Position numbers and translations under genes: made by a program. This document shows, one piece after another, positions 8,626 to 16,451 of a DNA stretch of 54,031 bases; the stretch's first letter is position 1; the number at the start of each line of letters is the position of its first letter. Source of the DNA: Opitutales bacterium (lineage in GTDB: Bacteria; Verrucomicrobiota; Verrucomicrobiia; Opitutales; T3Sed10-336); contig SLTG01000004.1 in NCBI GenBank assembly GCA_007130045.1, forward strand, positions 1-54,031. Reading direction: 5' to 3'. Below the pieces are notes generated by a model, which was not told the origin of the DNA, searched no databases, and worked only from the letters and a program-made list of their open reading frames with translations.

Positions 8626-10539
8626 TCAGTCGAGGTAGGGATCGTATTCGGGGACCATTTTTCGGAGGCGAAGTTTGATCTGGCCTGTATCCGACTGATA
8701 CAGGCTTTTTTTCAGTTCGCCCAGAAATCTTTCGATCTGATCGAAATCGGGAATCGTCTCCGGGGCGATTCGCATTCGGAGAATCCTCTCGTGATCGGTT
8801 TGTTCGGCCTGCCGCTCGTCGGGCCTGTACACCTCGACCAGTTTCCCGCCCGGACGCAATCCGGTGAACTCGATTTTCAGATCGATTTCGGGTTGGAGGC
8901 CGCTCAATTCGATCATTTGTTTTGCCAGTTCATAGATCGATATGGGCTGGCCCGTATCCAGGTAAAAGATATCGCCTTCCTTTCCGGAAACAACGGATTC
9001 CAGGAGCAGGGTGCAGGTTTCGGGGATGGTGACGAACTGGCGGACGGCCTCCGGGTGCGAAATCCGGACAGGGCCGCCGGCGGCGATTTGCCGGGAAAAG
9101 GTTTCAACGTAGCTTCCGGTCGATCCGAGCGCGTTTCCGAATCGCGCGGAAACAAACCGCGTGGAATCCCCGTTCCGCTTCTGCAGCGCCTGCAACGAGA
9201 TTTCAGCGAGCCTTTTGCACGCGCCCATCACATCCGAAGGATTGAGGGCGTTGTCCGATGAAAGGAACAGAAAGCGTTCGACATTCGCCTCAATTGCGAT
9301 TCGAGCAAGTTGAACCGTTCCGAACACGTTGTTCTTTATGGCTTCTCCAGGCTGGTGTTCCATCATCACCGCGTGTTTGTGCGCGGCGCAATGAAGGGCG
9401 ATTTCGGGACGGTGGTTCTCGAAAAGCGACCGCATTCGTCCTTCGTCGAGAATATTACCCACCAAAGGTACGATGCTTCCCTCGTATCCCCGCCGGATCA
9501 GTTCCTGTTCGATCTGGAAGAGTTGAACCTCGCTCTGCTCGACGAGGAGGACCTTCCCGGGTGAATGCAGGAGGACATGTCGGCACAGCTCTCCGCCGAT
9601 GCTTCCGCCGGCGCCCGTCACGAGGACTGTGCGGTCCTTCAGGCAGGCACCCAGCTTCTCTTTCGAAATCTGAATCGGCTCCGTTTCGAGAAAGTCCTGA
9701 ACACTTACCGAGCGCAATTGACTGACGCGCACCTCTCCGGTCGCCAGTTGATGCATGGACGGGATTGTGGTGAATTTGATCCTGACTTGCTGCAGCAGGG
9801 AGATGATTTCGCGAACCTTTTTGGCGGGGGCGCCGGGCATTGCGATAATCACCTCGTCGAACCTGCTTCGCACGGACTCGTCCAACAACATTTCCGGCGG
9901 CCCGAGAATCGGGAGGTCGTGAATTCTCGACCCGTGCTGCTTCGGTTGATCATCGAAAAAGGCGACGGGTTTCCGCTTGAGGGACGGACGTTGAAACAGT
10001 TCCTTGACAAGGCTCGCGGCGGCATCCTCGGTTCCTATGATTCCAACGTGCCGAATGCTGTCTTCCTCGCCTGCTTGCAGGGCGTCCGCCCGCTGCCGGT
10101 ACATCCGGATAAATAACCGCACCGCGGAAATTCCTCCAAAGCTAAGAAAGAAGTCGGCGAGAATGACGCCGCGGGGCGGAGCGTAATCGCTGCCGAGCGT
10201 GAAGAAGACCGCGAGCATTACCAGAGAGGAGGAGAGCAGCGCGAAGAGGCTCTTGAACAGGTCCGGGGTGCTGTAGTGGCTGAGGACCGGATCAAATTGC
10301 CGGAAAAGCTCGATGAGCAGCAGCTTGAGCGGAATTACCCAGATGAAGACCCAAAGCATATCCTCCCGGATCGATTCGGGAACGGCGAAATCGAATCTCA
10401 ATTGGTACGCGAGCCAGAGGCTCGCGATTATAATCAACGTATAGGCGCTGACGAGAAAGGCAAACCGAGACCCGGGGGCACCTGAAATCCTGCGCCGCAG
10501 GTTCCAGACTGAGTGAGATGAATGATTCGAACTCGCCAT
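8626..10539 (-). CDS. Membrane-bound nucleotide-sugar 4,6-dehydratase/epimerase (WbpM/CapD/FlaA1 family)
   Basis: 637 residues from ATG 10539. Four hydrophobic helices lie in the first ~150 residues. A CoA-binding-like Rossmann domain follows (HVGIIGTEDAAASLVKELF), then the SDR catalytic domain with TVLVTGAGGSIGGELCRHVL near residue 305. The conserved family block usually reading STDKAVNP...GATKR is SSDNALNPSDVMGACKR here: Ser and the late Lys are kept, the central Lys is Asn. These enzymes act on UDP-GlcNAc-type sugars at the inner membrane during O-antigen, capsule or glycan synthesis. The gene stands alone and is divergent from dtd; no glycosyltransferases flank it. Confidence 0.87.
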   Translation of the reverse strand: MASSNHSSHSVWNLRRRISGAPGSRFAFLVSAYTLIIIASLWLAYQLRFDFAVPESIREDMLWVFIWVIPLKLLLIELFRQFDPVLSHYSTPDLFKSLFALLSSSLVMLAVFFTLGSDYAPPRGVILADFFLSFGGISAVRLFIRMYRQRADALQAGEEDSIRHVGIIGTEDAAASLVKELFQRPSLKRKPVAFFDDQPKQHGSRIHDLPILGPPEMLLDESVRSRFDEVIIAMPGAPAKKVREIISLLQQVRIKFTTIPSMHQLATGEVRVSQLRSVSVQDFLETEPIQISKEKLGACLKDRTVLVTGAGGSIGGELCRHVLLHSPGKVLLVEQSEVQLFQIEQELIRRGYEGSIVPLVGNILDEGRMRSLFENHRPEIALHCAAHKHAVMMEHQPGEAIKNNVFGTVQLARIAIEANVERFLFLSSDNALNPSDVMGACKRLAEISLQALQKRNGDSTRFVSARFGNALGSTGSYVETFSRQIAAGGPVRISHPEAVRQFVTIPETCTLLLESVVSGKEGDIFYLDTGQPISIYELAKQMIELSGLQPEIDLKIEFTGLRPGGKLVEVYRPDERQAEQTDHERILRMRIAPETIPDFDQIERFLGELKKSLYQSDTGQIKLRLRKMVPEYDPYLD

Positions 10540-10710
10540 GGCAGCAAACCATTAAACTGTGAATTTGATCCCTCCGGGTAAAGACCTAATTCGTGTTTTC
10601 GGCCGACCGCGGGCCGGAACGGCGAATCCGGTCGGCAACCTTTTCAGAATCGGGAAGTTGGGTTTTGTATCCGGCATTGACGGGCGAGGGTCATTGGGGG
10701 AGATAAAGGA

Positions 10711-11166
10711 ATGCGCGCGGTGATTCAGCGAGTTTCTTCCGCATCCGTGGAAATCGGGGAGACAGCGGCCAGGCGAATCGGGCGCGGTGTTGTTGTGTTG
10801 GTTGCCGTGGAGTCCGGGGATGAGCGTGCCGATATCGAATGGCTGGCAAAGAAGATCGTCGGATTGAGACTCTTTCCGGGGCCTGGGGGGAGAATGGACG
10901 TTTCGGTGAAGGATATCGGGGGAGATGTTCTGGTGGTCAGTCAGTTCACGTTGCTGGGCGTCACGCGCAAGGGAACCCGTCCGTCCTACCATCGTTCCGC
11001 GGATCCGGCCGGTGCGGCGCCTCTGTATGAAAGGCTGATTCGTGCGGTGGAGTCGGAGCTTGGCATGTCCGTCGCCACTGGTGAATTCGGCGCGCAGATG
11101 ATGTTGTCTTTGACCAATGAGGGTCCCGTGACCATCATTCTCGATTCAAAACGAAAGGAGATCTGA
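10711..11166 (+). CDS. dtd: D-aminoacyl-tRNA deacylase
   Basis: 151 residues, standard DTD length. It starts MRAVIQRVSSASV and contains both signature motifs: SQFTL (near residue 78) and NEGPVTI (near residue 137), the Gly-cisPro type motif that selects D-amino acids. It hydrolyses D-aminoacyl-tRNA and also edits Gly-tRNA(Ala). An AAAGGA precedes the ATG at 10711. The TonB receptor gene begins 6 bases after the stop, so the two are probably cotranscribed. Confidence 0.96.
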   Translation: MRAVIQRVSSASVEIGETAARRIGRGVVVLVAVESGDERADIEWLAKKIVGLRLFPGPGGRMDVSVKDIGGDVLVVSQFTLLGVTRKGTRPSYHRSADPAGAAPLYERLIRAVESELGMSVATGEFGAQMMLSLTNEGPVTIILDSKRKEI

Positions 11167-11172
11167 CGATTG

Positions 11173-13281
11173 ATGAAAATGGTACCCCCCGATTCCCAAA
11201 TGAGTCCGGTAAACGGACTCCTGGCTGCCGGGCGCCGGCGGCCTCATTGGAGGTGGACCCTTGCGCTGGTTGCCGGAGTGATTGTCACAACGGGAATGGC
11301 CTCGGCGCAGGAAGTCCCCGGCGATGCGCCTGTGGAGACGGAACCGCTGATCGTGACCGCCGGCCGGGCGCCGCAAGATCCCGCGCACACGCCGCTGAAC
11401 GTGACCTATTTCGACGAGGACGCCCTCACATCGACTCCGGCGTTAACCGCGGACGATTTTTTGCGCCAGGTTCCCGGCTTCAGTCTGTTTCGGCGCACGA
11501 GCGGTCTCGTGGCTCATCCCACCACTCAAGGCGTGTCGTTGCGCGGAATCGGGCCTTCCGGCACAAGCCGCTCGCTTGTTTCGTACGACGGGATTCCCGC
11601 GAACGATCCGTTCGGCGGGTGGGTATACTGGAACCGGATGGATCTGGAAAACATCGAGCGTATTGAAGTCGTTCGGGGCGGCGGCTCCACGGCTTGGGGA
11701 AACGCGGCCCTTGGCGGGGTGATCCATCTGGTGCCGCGGCGCCCCAAACCGCAATCGCTCCGCACGACCGCGAGTTACGGTATGCGCGATACCGAGAGAA
11801 TATCGTTTTCCGCCAGCGATGTGCGGGGGCCCGTCGGGGTGTTGATTGAGGGCAGGTATTTCAGTACCGGCGGCTACAAACGGGTCAGGTCGGATCAGCG
11901 GGGAGACGTCGATATCGAATCGTGGTCGCGTCATCGCTTTCTCAATGGCGCGCTGGAGTACGCGATTGAGGAGGATATGCTCCTCACTCTGCGCGCGGGA
12001 TGGTTTAAAGAGAACCGTGGCAACGGCACGCCGGTCACGCGCAACGCCCATGAATCCGGTAGGTTCAGCGCGAGGCTCGACGCAGTCGCACCGGACGGCT
12101 CGTCCCTGGAGCTTGTCGCGTACGGAGAGCGCGGATCGTCCGAGAGCACGTTTTCCTCGGTTGCCGCCGACCGCAATTCGGAAACCCTGGTGCTGGACCA
12201 ATTCGATATTCCCGCCAGAACGGTTGGAGGCGGTCTGATCAACAGGCGCGAAATCGCCGAAAACGGAACGCTGATTGTCGGTACGGATTCGCGTTGGGTT
12301 CGGGGCGAAACCAATGAATTCGTGGTATTTGCCGGGGACGACCGGATTGCCGGCGGCGAACAATTCCTCGTCGGCGCATTCGTCGAGACGATCTATGAGC
12401 CCGGTCCTTCATGGCGGTTTTCGGCCGGGGGGCGTCTGGACTATTGGCGGCAGTTCGATGGGTTTATGGATCAGCCGAATCAGGAAAGGGAGACCTTTGA
12501 CAATCGCGACGGCACGGTTTTCAACCCGAGGATAGGGCTAATGTACACTCCGGCGGAGGGCACGACTGTTCGATCGGCCGTGTACCGGGGTTTCAGGATT
12601 CCGACGGTAAACGAACTGTACCGCCCGTTTCAAGTGGGGTCGGACCGAACATTCGCAAACGAGGAACTCGATCCTGAGCGACTTACCGGCGCTGAAATCG
12701 GAGTGGATCAGGATTTCGGCGAACGCGTGAGCGTCGGCGTAACCGGTTTCTGGAACGAGGTCGGCGACCCGGTCGCCAATGTGACGATCGACGAGGATAA
12801 TCCGATCGGCGGTGTCGACCGTCAGCGTCAGAATCTGGATTTGGCGCGCATCCGGGGCTTGGAAGTGGAAATTGATTTTCAGATCGATGAGAACTGGAAG
12901 CTCTTTTCCAGCTACGCGTTTACCGATGCGCGGGTGGAGCGTGCGACCAATCAATCCGCGCTTGAAGGCAACCGGCTCGCACAGGTACCCGAGCACGTGA
13001 TCGTCGGGGGAATCGGGTTTTCCCATCCTTCGATTGTCGAGGTCGATCTTATCCTGCGTTACAACGGGCCGCAGTTCGAGGACGACCTGAACGACCGGAA
13101 ACTGGCGGGATTCACCGTGGTTGATCTTTATGCGGCGCGGACGCTCTGGGCGGGCGGGGAGGTTTTCGGCGGGGTACAGAATCTTTTCAATAAACGATAC
13201 GCCGACGGAGTCACCGGAGGCGGCCTGGTGACCCAGGGTTCGCCGATTTTCGCCAACGCCGGTCTGCGGATGCGCTTTTGA
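11173..13281 (+). CDS. TonB-dependent outer-membrane receptor
   Basis: 702 residues from ATG 11173; ATG 11200 (MSPVNGLL) also leaves the signal peptide WRWTLALVAGVIVTTGMASA intact. A TonB-box-like PLIVTAGR comes right after it. The plug domain follows (DDFLRQVPGFSLFRRTSG, GVSLRGIGPSGTSRSLVSYD, RIEVVRGGGSTAWGNAALGG), then a long beta-barrel with alternating aromatic strands, ending FANAGLRMRF with the C-terminal Phe needed for outer-membrane insertion. ITEGVQNLFNKRYADG-type sequence near the end is typical of the family. It resembles siderophore/cobalamin receptors, but no substrate can be assigned and there is no riboswitch in front. Confidence 0.9.
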   Translation: MKMVPPDSQMSPVNGLLAAGRRRPHWRWTLALVAGVIVTTGMASAQEVPGDAPVETEPLIVTAGRAPQDPAHTPLNVTYFDEDALTSTPALTADDFLRQVPGFSLFRRTSGLVAHPTTQGVSLRGIGPSGTSRSLVSYDGIPANDPFGGWVYWNRMDLENIERIEVVRGGGSTAWGNAALGGVIHLVPRRPKPQSLRTTASYGMRDTERISFSASDVRGPVGVLIEGRYFSTGGYKRVRSDQRGDVDIESWSRHRFLNGALEYAIEEDMLLTLRAGWFKENRGNGTPVTRNAHESGRFSARLDAVAPDGSSLELVAYGERGSSESTFSSVAADRNSETLVLDQFDIPARTVGGGLINRREIAENGTLIVGTDSRWVRGETNEFVVFAGDDRIAGGEQFLVGAFVETIYEPGPSWRFSAGGRLDYWRQFDGFMDQPNQERETFDNRDGTVFNPRIGLMYTPAEGTTVRSAVYRGFRIPTVNELYRPFQVGSDRTFANEELDPERLTGAEIGVDQDFGERVSVGVTGFWNEVGDPVANVTIDEDNPIGGVDRQRQNLDLARIRGLEVEIDFQIDENWKLFSSYAFTDARVERATNQSALEGNRLAQVPEHVIVGGIGFSHPSIVEVDLILRYNGPQFEDDLNDRKLAGFTVVDLYAARTLWAGGEVFGGVQNLFNKRYADGVTGGGLVTQGSPIFANAGLRMRF

Positions 13282-13375
13282 ACGCACTGTCCGCCCGAAC
13301 CTCGTTACGGTTCATTTGCGCGGGTTCTAGTCTTGAAAGAGAAACCTCGGCGTGATTTCCTGAGTGTTTTACAGC

Positions 13376-13888
13376 ATGAAACGGAATTTCTTAAAGCTCA
13401 TTGCGGCCGCCGGGTTGCTCATCCTGGTAACCAGCGGTTGCGCGACCCTGTTCAAAGGCAGCCACCAACGCATACCCATCGATTCCGAACCGCCGGGGGC
13501 GACGGTTTATATCAACCACGAAAGGGCGGGAACCACTCCTATGGAAATCCCTCTGTCGCGGCGAACCGCGCACATCGTTCGTATCGAAAAGAGGGAGTTT
13601 TTCGCGGAGGAAGTGATCCTTTATACGGTGTCGAACGAGGGCGAACGAGCGTTTTTCCGGTTTTCCAGCGATGATTATACGGGCGCCCTGAACGACCTGC
13701 TGCCCTCCGAAGTCAGCGTAAGCCTTCGTCCGCGTCTGCTCCCCGCCCGCCCGGGCGATGATCCCGAGGCGGAGAAAGAAGAAAGGCTGGCCCGGGCGCG
13801 GGCATTGAGGCGTGAGGGCGCGTTGTCGGCCGCTGATTACGAGTACGTTGTGCGACGTATTGAAGAGTTTTACGGGGCTTCGCAATGA
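13376..13888 (+). CDS. PEGA-domain lipoprotein
   Basis: 170 residues from ATG 13376; a GTG 12 bases upstream is in frame but less likely. A signal peptide with lipobox LVTSGC (near residues 17-22) is followed by a PEGA-like segment: RIPIDSEPPGATVYINHERAGTTPMEIPLSRR. The tail is charged and helical, ending in a short SHOCT-like stretch (RALRREGALSAADYEYVVRR). PEGA lipoproteins bind or organise envelope components; the specific role is unknown. It follows the TonB receptor on the same strand after 94 bases. Confidence 0.75.
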   Translation: MKRNFLKLIAAAGLLILVTSGCATLFKGSHQRIPIDSEPPGATVYINHERAGTTPMEIPLSRRTAHIVRIEKREFFAEEVILYTVSNEGERAFFRFSSDDYTGALNDLLPSEVSVSLRPRLLPARPGDDPEAEKEERLARARALRREGALSAADYEYVVRRIEEFYGASQ

Positions 13889-13960
13889 GCGCGGAAGCGT
13901 GAACGGGATTTAATGTGATTTATGGGTTGAAAGGCCGGACCCAGGGGGTAGGTTGAGACT

Positions 13961-14060
13961 TGGCCAGGTCCTATGCAATGTCGGACGGGCGAACTCCGCC
14001 AGGACCGGAAGGTAGCAACGGTAGCACCGCTCCACATGTGCCGTAGGCAGCCTGGCCACT
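13961..14060 (+). ncRNA. ffs: Signal recognition particle RNA (small bacterial 4.5S type)
   Basis: The ends TGGCCAGG (13961-13968) and CCTGGCCA (14051-14058) pair perfectly. The apical part CCAGGACCGGAAGGTAGCA (about 13999-14017) matches the universally conserved helix-8 region with a GGAA tetraloop and the asymmetric loop bound by Ffh, and GTGCCGTAGGCAGC forms the opposite strand. About 100 nt, so it lacks the Alu domain. It ends in a T-run and is followed directly by dnaX, a common neighbour of the SRP RNA gene. Confidence 0.9.
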
Positions 14061-14070
14061 TTTTTTCTTT
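14049..14070 (+). terminator. ffs: Intrinsic terminator of the SRP RNA
   Basis: The closing helix of the RNA (CCTGGCCA) is followed at 14060-14066 by seven T residues, so the RNA's own terminal stem can act as a rho-independent terminator before dnaX. Confidence 0.65.
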
Positions 14071-14083
14071 TATTACAACAGCG

Positions 14084-15256
14084 ATGTCGGCGAGTTATCA
14101 GGTCATAGCGCGAAAATGGCGTCCGCAGCTCTTCGAGGATGTCATCGGTCAGGATCACCTTGTCAGAACTCTGAAAAACGCGATCGAACGGGACCGGATC
14201 GCGCATGCCTACCTGTTCGTCGGTCCCCGGGGGACCGGGAAGACGAGTCTGGCCCGGATCTTTGCGAAGGCTCTGAATTGCGAACAAGGTGTCACCACGA
14301 CCCCCTGCAACTCCTGCACCTCGTGCCGGTCGATTACGTCGGGCAGTTCCATGGACGTCATGGAGATCGACGGTGCCTCGAATAATTCCGTCGATCAGAT
14401 CCGCGACCTGCGCGACGATGTTCGCTACGCGCCGACCCAGGGGAAGTACAAGATCTACATCATCGACGAAGTCCACATGCTGTCCACACAGGCGTTCAAC
14501 GCCCTGTTGAAGACGCTTGAAGAGCCGCCTTCGCACGTCAAATTTATCTTTGCGACCACCGAAGCGCAGAAAGTGATTCCCACGATAGTTTCGCGGTGCC
14601 AGCGTTTCGAGCTCAAACCGATTTCGGAAGACCTGATTGCCGATCGCCTCGAGCATATCGCGAAAGAGGAAAAGATCGAGGTTGAGCGGGATGCCCTCGA
14701 GGCGATCGCCCGGCTGGCGTTCGGCGGAATGCGCGATTCGCAATCGATTCTCGACCAGATGATCTCCTTTTGCGGCAACCGCATTACGGCCGGCGACGTT
14801 CAGGAGGTTTACGGCATCCTTTCCGCAGAGCACATCCGCGATCTCGCCCGCTGCATCGTGCAGGGCGACTACGGCGAACTCCTCGAGCGCGTGGACGCGG
14901 TGGTTTCGGAGGGAAGGGATCTTCATCGGGCGCTCGTCGATTTGCAGGCGTTCTTCCGCGAAACTCTGGTGGAAGGAATCCGGAACAACGGGAAAAGCGA
15001 ACGTCTCGGCGGTTCCGTATCGTCGGAACAGGTGACCCGTATTCTTGAGGTTCTGCGCGACGGCCAGGCGAAAGTCATGCACGGGCTGTCGGAAAAGATC
15101 AATTTTGAGATCGTCCTGTTGAACGCTGTCGAAGCGGGCAGAGCGCGGGCGATCGACGCAGTCATCCGGGAGCTCGGCGAACTCGCCGCATCGATGCCGG
15201 AGGACGAGTCCTCCGAAAAAAAAAAGTCTCCTCCGACCCTGACAACGGCGGAGTAA
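14084..15256 (+). CDS. dnaX: DNA polymerase III gamma/tau subunit, zero-frame (short) product
   Basis: 390 residues from ATG 14084 ([20 protein letters not shown]). Longer upstream frames would run through the SRP RNA. It has Walker [11 protein letters not shown] (near residue 47), a four-Cys zinc site (NCEQ, then PCNSCTSC), Walker B with DEVH (YIIDEVHML), sensor [10 protein letters not shown] and arginine finger region [10 protein letters not shown], then the oligomerisation domain to about residue 360. This is the clamp-loader motor. The zero frame stops at TAA 15254-15256, ten codons after a run of ten A; the adjacent -1 frame continues with conserved-looking sequence (see next entries), so this should be the gamma-like form. 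Confidence 0.93.
   Translation: MSASYQVIARKWRPQLFEDVIGQDHLVRTLKNAIERDRIAHAYLFVGPRGTGKTSLARIFAKALNCEQGVTTTPCNSCTSCRSITSGSSMDVMEIDGASNNSVDQIRDLRDDVRYAPTQGKYKIYIIDEVHMLSTQAFNALLKTLEEPPSHVKFIFATTEAQKVIPTIVSRCQRFELKPISEDLIADRLEHIAKEEKIEVERDALEAIARLAFGGMRDSQSILDQMISFCGNRITAGDVQEVYGILSAEHIRDLARCIVQGDYGELLERVDAVVSEGRDLHRALVDLQAFFRETLVEGIRNNGKSERLGGSVSSEQVTRILEVLRDGQAKVMHGLSEKINFEIVLLNAVEAGRARAIDAVIRELGELAASMPEDESSEKKKSPPTLTTAE
15198..15253 (+). promoter_or_regulatory. dnaX: Probable -1 frameshift or transcriptional slippage site in dnaX
   Basis: The zero frame reads TCC GAA AAA AAA AAG, so A10 (15216-15225) contains the classic slippery heptamer A AAA AAG in the right phase. Just upstream, GGAGGA (15199-15204) could act as an internal Shine-Dalgarno stimulator, and CGGAGGAC (15198-15205) pairs perfectly with GTCCTCCG (15208-15215). 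Downstream, CTCCG (15231-15235) can pair with CGGAG (15249-15253), starting 4 nt after the heptamer. Confidence 0.65.
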
Positions 15257-15558
15257 CCGGTCCGAAGGCGGCGGAAGAGCCGCGGAGAGCGTCAGCCGCC
15301 CCGGAGGAAGGCGGATGGGACGACGGGGAATGGGACGCGATGGGCCAGCGCGCCAGCACCGAATCCCGCCCGGCCGATCGGGACGCCGGCGTAAACGGGC
15401 GCACCGGAAACGCCGATCCCGAGGAGGACCCTTCCCCGCTTCCGCCCCTCGAAGAGGCGATCCATAAGATTCCTCCCGCCACACGCCAAAAGCTGGACGA
15501 ACTCTTCCGCGGAAAATTCATCGCCGTGAAACGCATTCGGAAAGAGGACCTGTACTGA
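15226..15558 (+). CDS. dnaX: C-terminal extension of DnaX in the -1 frame (tau-like form)
   Basis: Reading -1 after the A10 run gives 110 further residues with no stop, ending at TGA 15556-15558. Together with 381 zero-frame residues this makes a protein of about 491. The linker is acidic and Gly/Ala/Pro-rich ([13 protein letters not shown]), and the end is an ordered basic module ([20 protein letters not shown]). There is no independent start with a ribosome binding site, and the segment follows dnaX exactly in the phase a -1 slip would reach. In E. coli the frameshifted product is the shorter one; here the shift would make the longer one. A homopolymer sequencing error is the alternative. 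Confidence 0.7.
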   Translation, partial: VSSDPDNGGVTGPKAAEEPRRASAAPEEGGWDDGEWDAMGQRASTESRPADRDAGVNGRTGNADPEEDPSPLPPLEEAIHKIPPATRQKLDELFRGKFIAVKRIRKEDLY

Positions 15559-15798
15559 ACGTCCCCGGCGGTCTTGCGGTATCCCGTCGTGGAAACAATC
15601 GCCAGTGACGCGCGCCCTTTCCGTGCGTCCGAGGTGAAAGGAAGTGATGGTTGGAAGGTTGGTGGCAGGTCCGGTCGTACCGTGATGAGCGAGTGCGCCG
15701 TTTTGCATCGCCCGATGATTCGCACGCAAGATCCTGATCCGAAGCCAAACCCTTCAAAAGGCGTGACAGGCGAAGCATCATTCCGAATGATAGCGTTT

Positions 15799-16236
15799 AT
15801 GGCATCCGAGTTTTCCCGCAGGCGCCGGATCGAATTCGCTGAAACCGACATGGCCGGTATCGTTCACTTTGCCGCATTCTTTCGTTTCATGGAGGAGACG
15901 GAGGCGCTCTTCTGGCGTTCGCGGGGCTGCTCGATGTTTGGAAGGGGAGAAGAGGGGGGGTACGGGTGGCCCAAGGTCCGGGTCTTTTGCGAGTACCTGG
16001 CGCCCGTATATTTTGAGGACGTGCTTGAAACGCGACTCGTCGTCGAAAAGGTCGGCGAGCGATCGATCGTGTTCGGGTTTCGCTTCTGGAAATGCTCCGG
16101 CGAATCCGGTGAACCCGAGAAGGAAATCGCGCGGGGCGAGCTCAAGGTGGCGTGTGTTCCCATGGAGAGAAGGGCTGAACGCGAACTGAAAGCCGTGCCC
16201 ATTCCGAAGGAGTTGAAGGAAAAACTCCGGGAGTAG
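15799..16236 (+). CDS. Hotdog-fold acyl-CoA thioesterase (YbgC/4-hydroxybenzoyl-CoA thioesterase type)
   Basis: 145 residues from ATG 15799; ATG 15787 would add four. The active-site block is IEFAETDMAGIVHFAAFFRF (residues ~9-28), the usual ETDxxGIVHxxxF signature with catalytic Asp; further hotdog strands are GWPKVRVFCEYLAPVYFEDV and ETRLVVEKVGERSIVFGFRF. Proteins of this group hydrolyse acyl-CoA thioesters, often beside Tol-Pal genes, which are absent here. It lies between dnaX and addB. Confidence 0.85.
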   Translation: MASEFSRRRRIEFAETDMAGIVHFAAFFRFMEETEALFWRSRGCSMFGRGEEGGYGWPKVRVFCEYLAPVYFEDVLETRLVVEKVGERSIVFGFRFWKCSGESGEPEKEIARGELKVACVPMERRAERELKAVPIPKELKEKLRE

Positions 16237-16451
16237 GCGAGGCGATGGCTCAGGCCGGAGAAGCGGACCGGCGGATACCGGATTGATTGGTCCCAGGTGG
16301 CGGGCGGAAACGAAGCGGAGGGCAACACATCCACGAGCGACAATGAGCTGGAGCAGTTGGAGTGGGTGGCGATGGAAGCCTGAGCTTTTCGGTTACAGAA
16401 GGATGCGTTCAAACATTGGAATCACCGCAAGGTTTGTTTTAGCGTCGATTT

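Noticed and set aside
11100-11172. Cobalamin or other riboswitch before the TonB receptor
   Set aside because: Only six bases separate dtd and the receptor; there is no room for an aptamer.
13973-14083. Longer N-terminus for dnaX
   Set aside because: The extension is a translation of the SRP RNA and its T-run terminator; [14 protein letters not shown] is the family start.
15574-15786. N-terminal extension of the thioesterase
   Set aside because: The hotdog domain begins at ATG 15799 and the extension has no conserved character.
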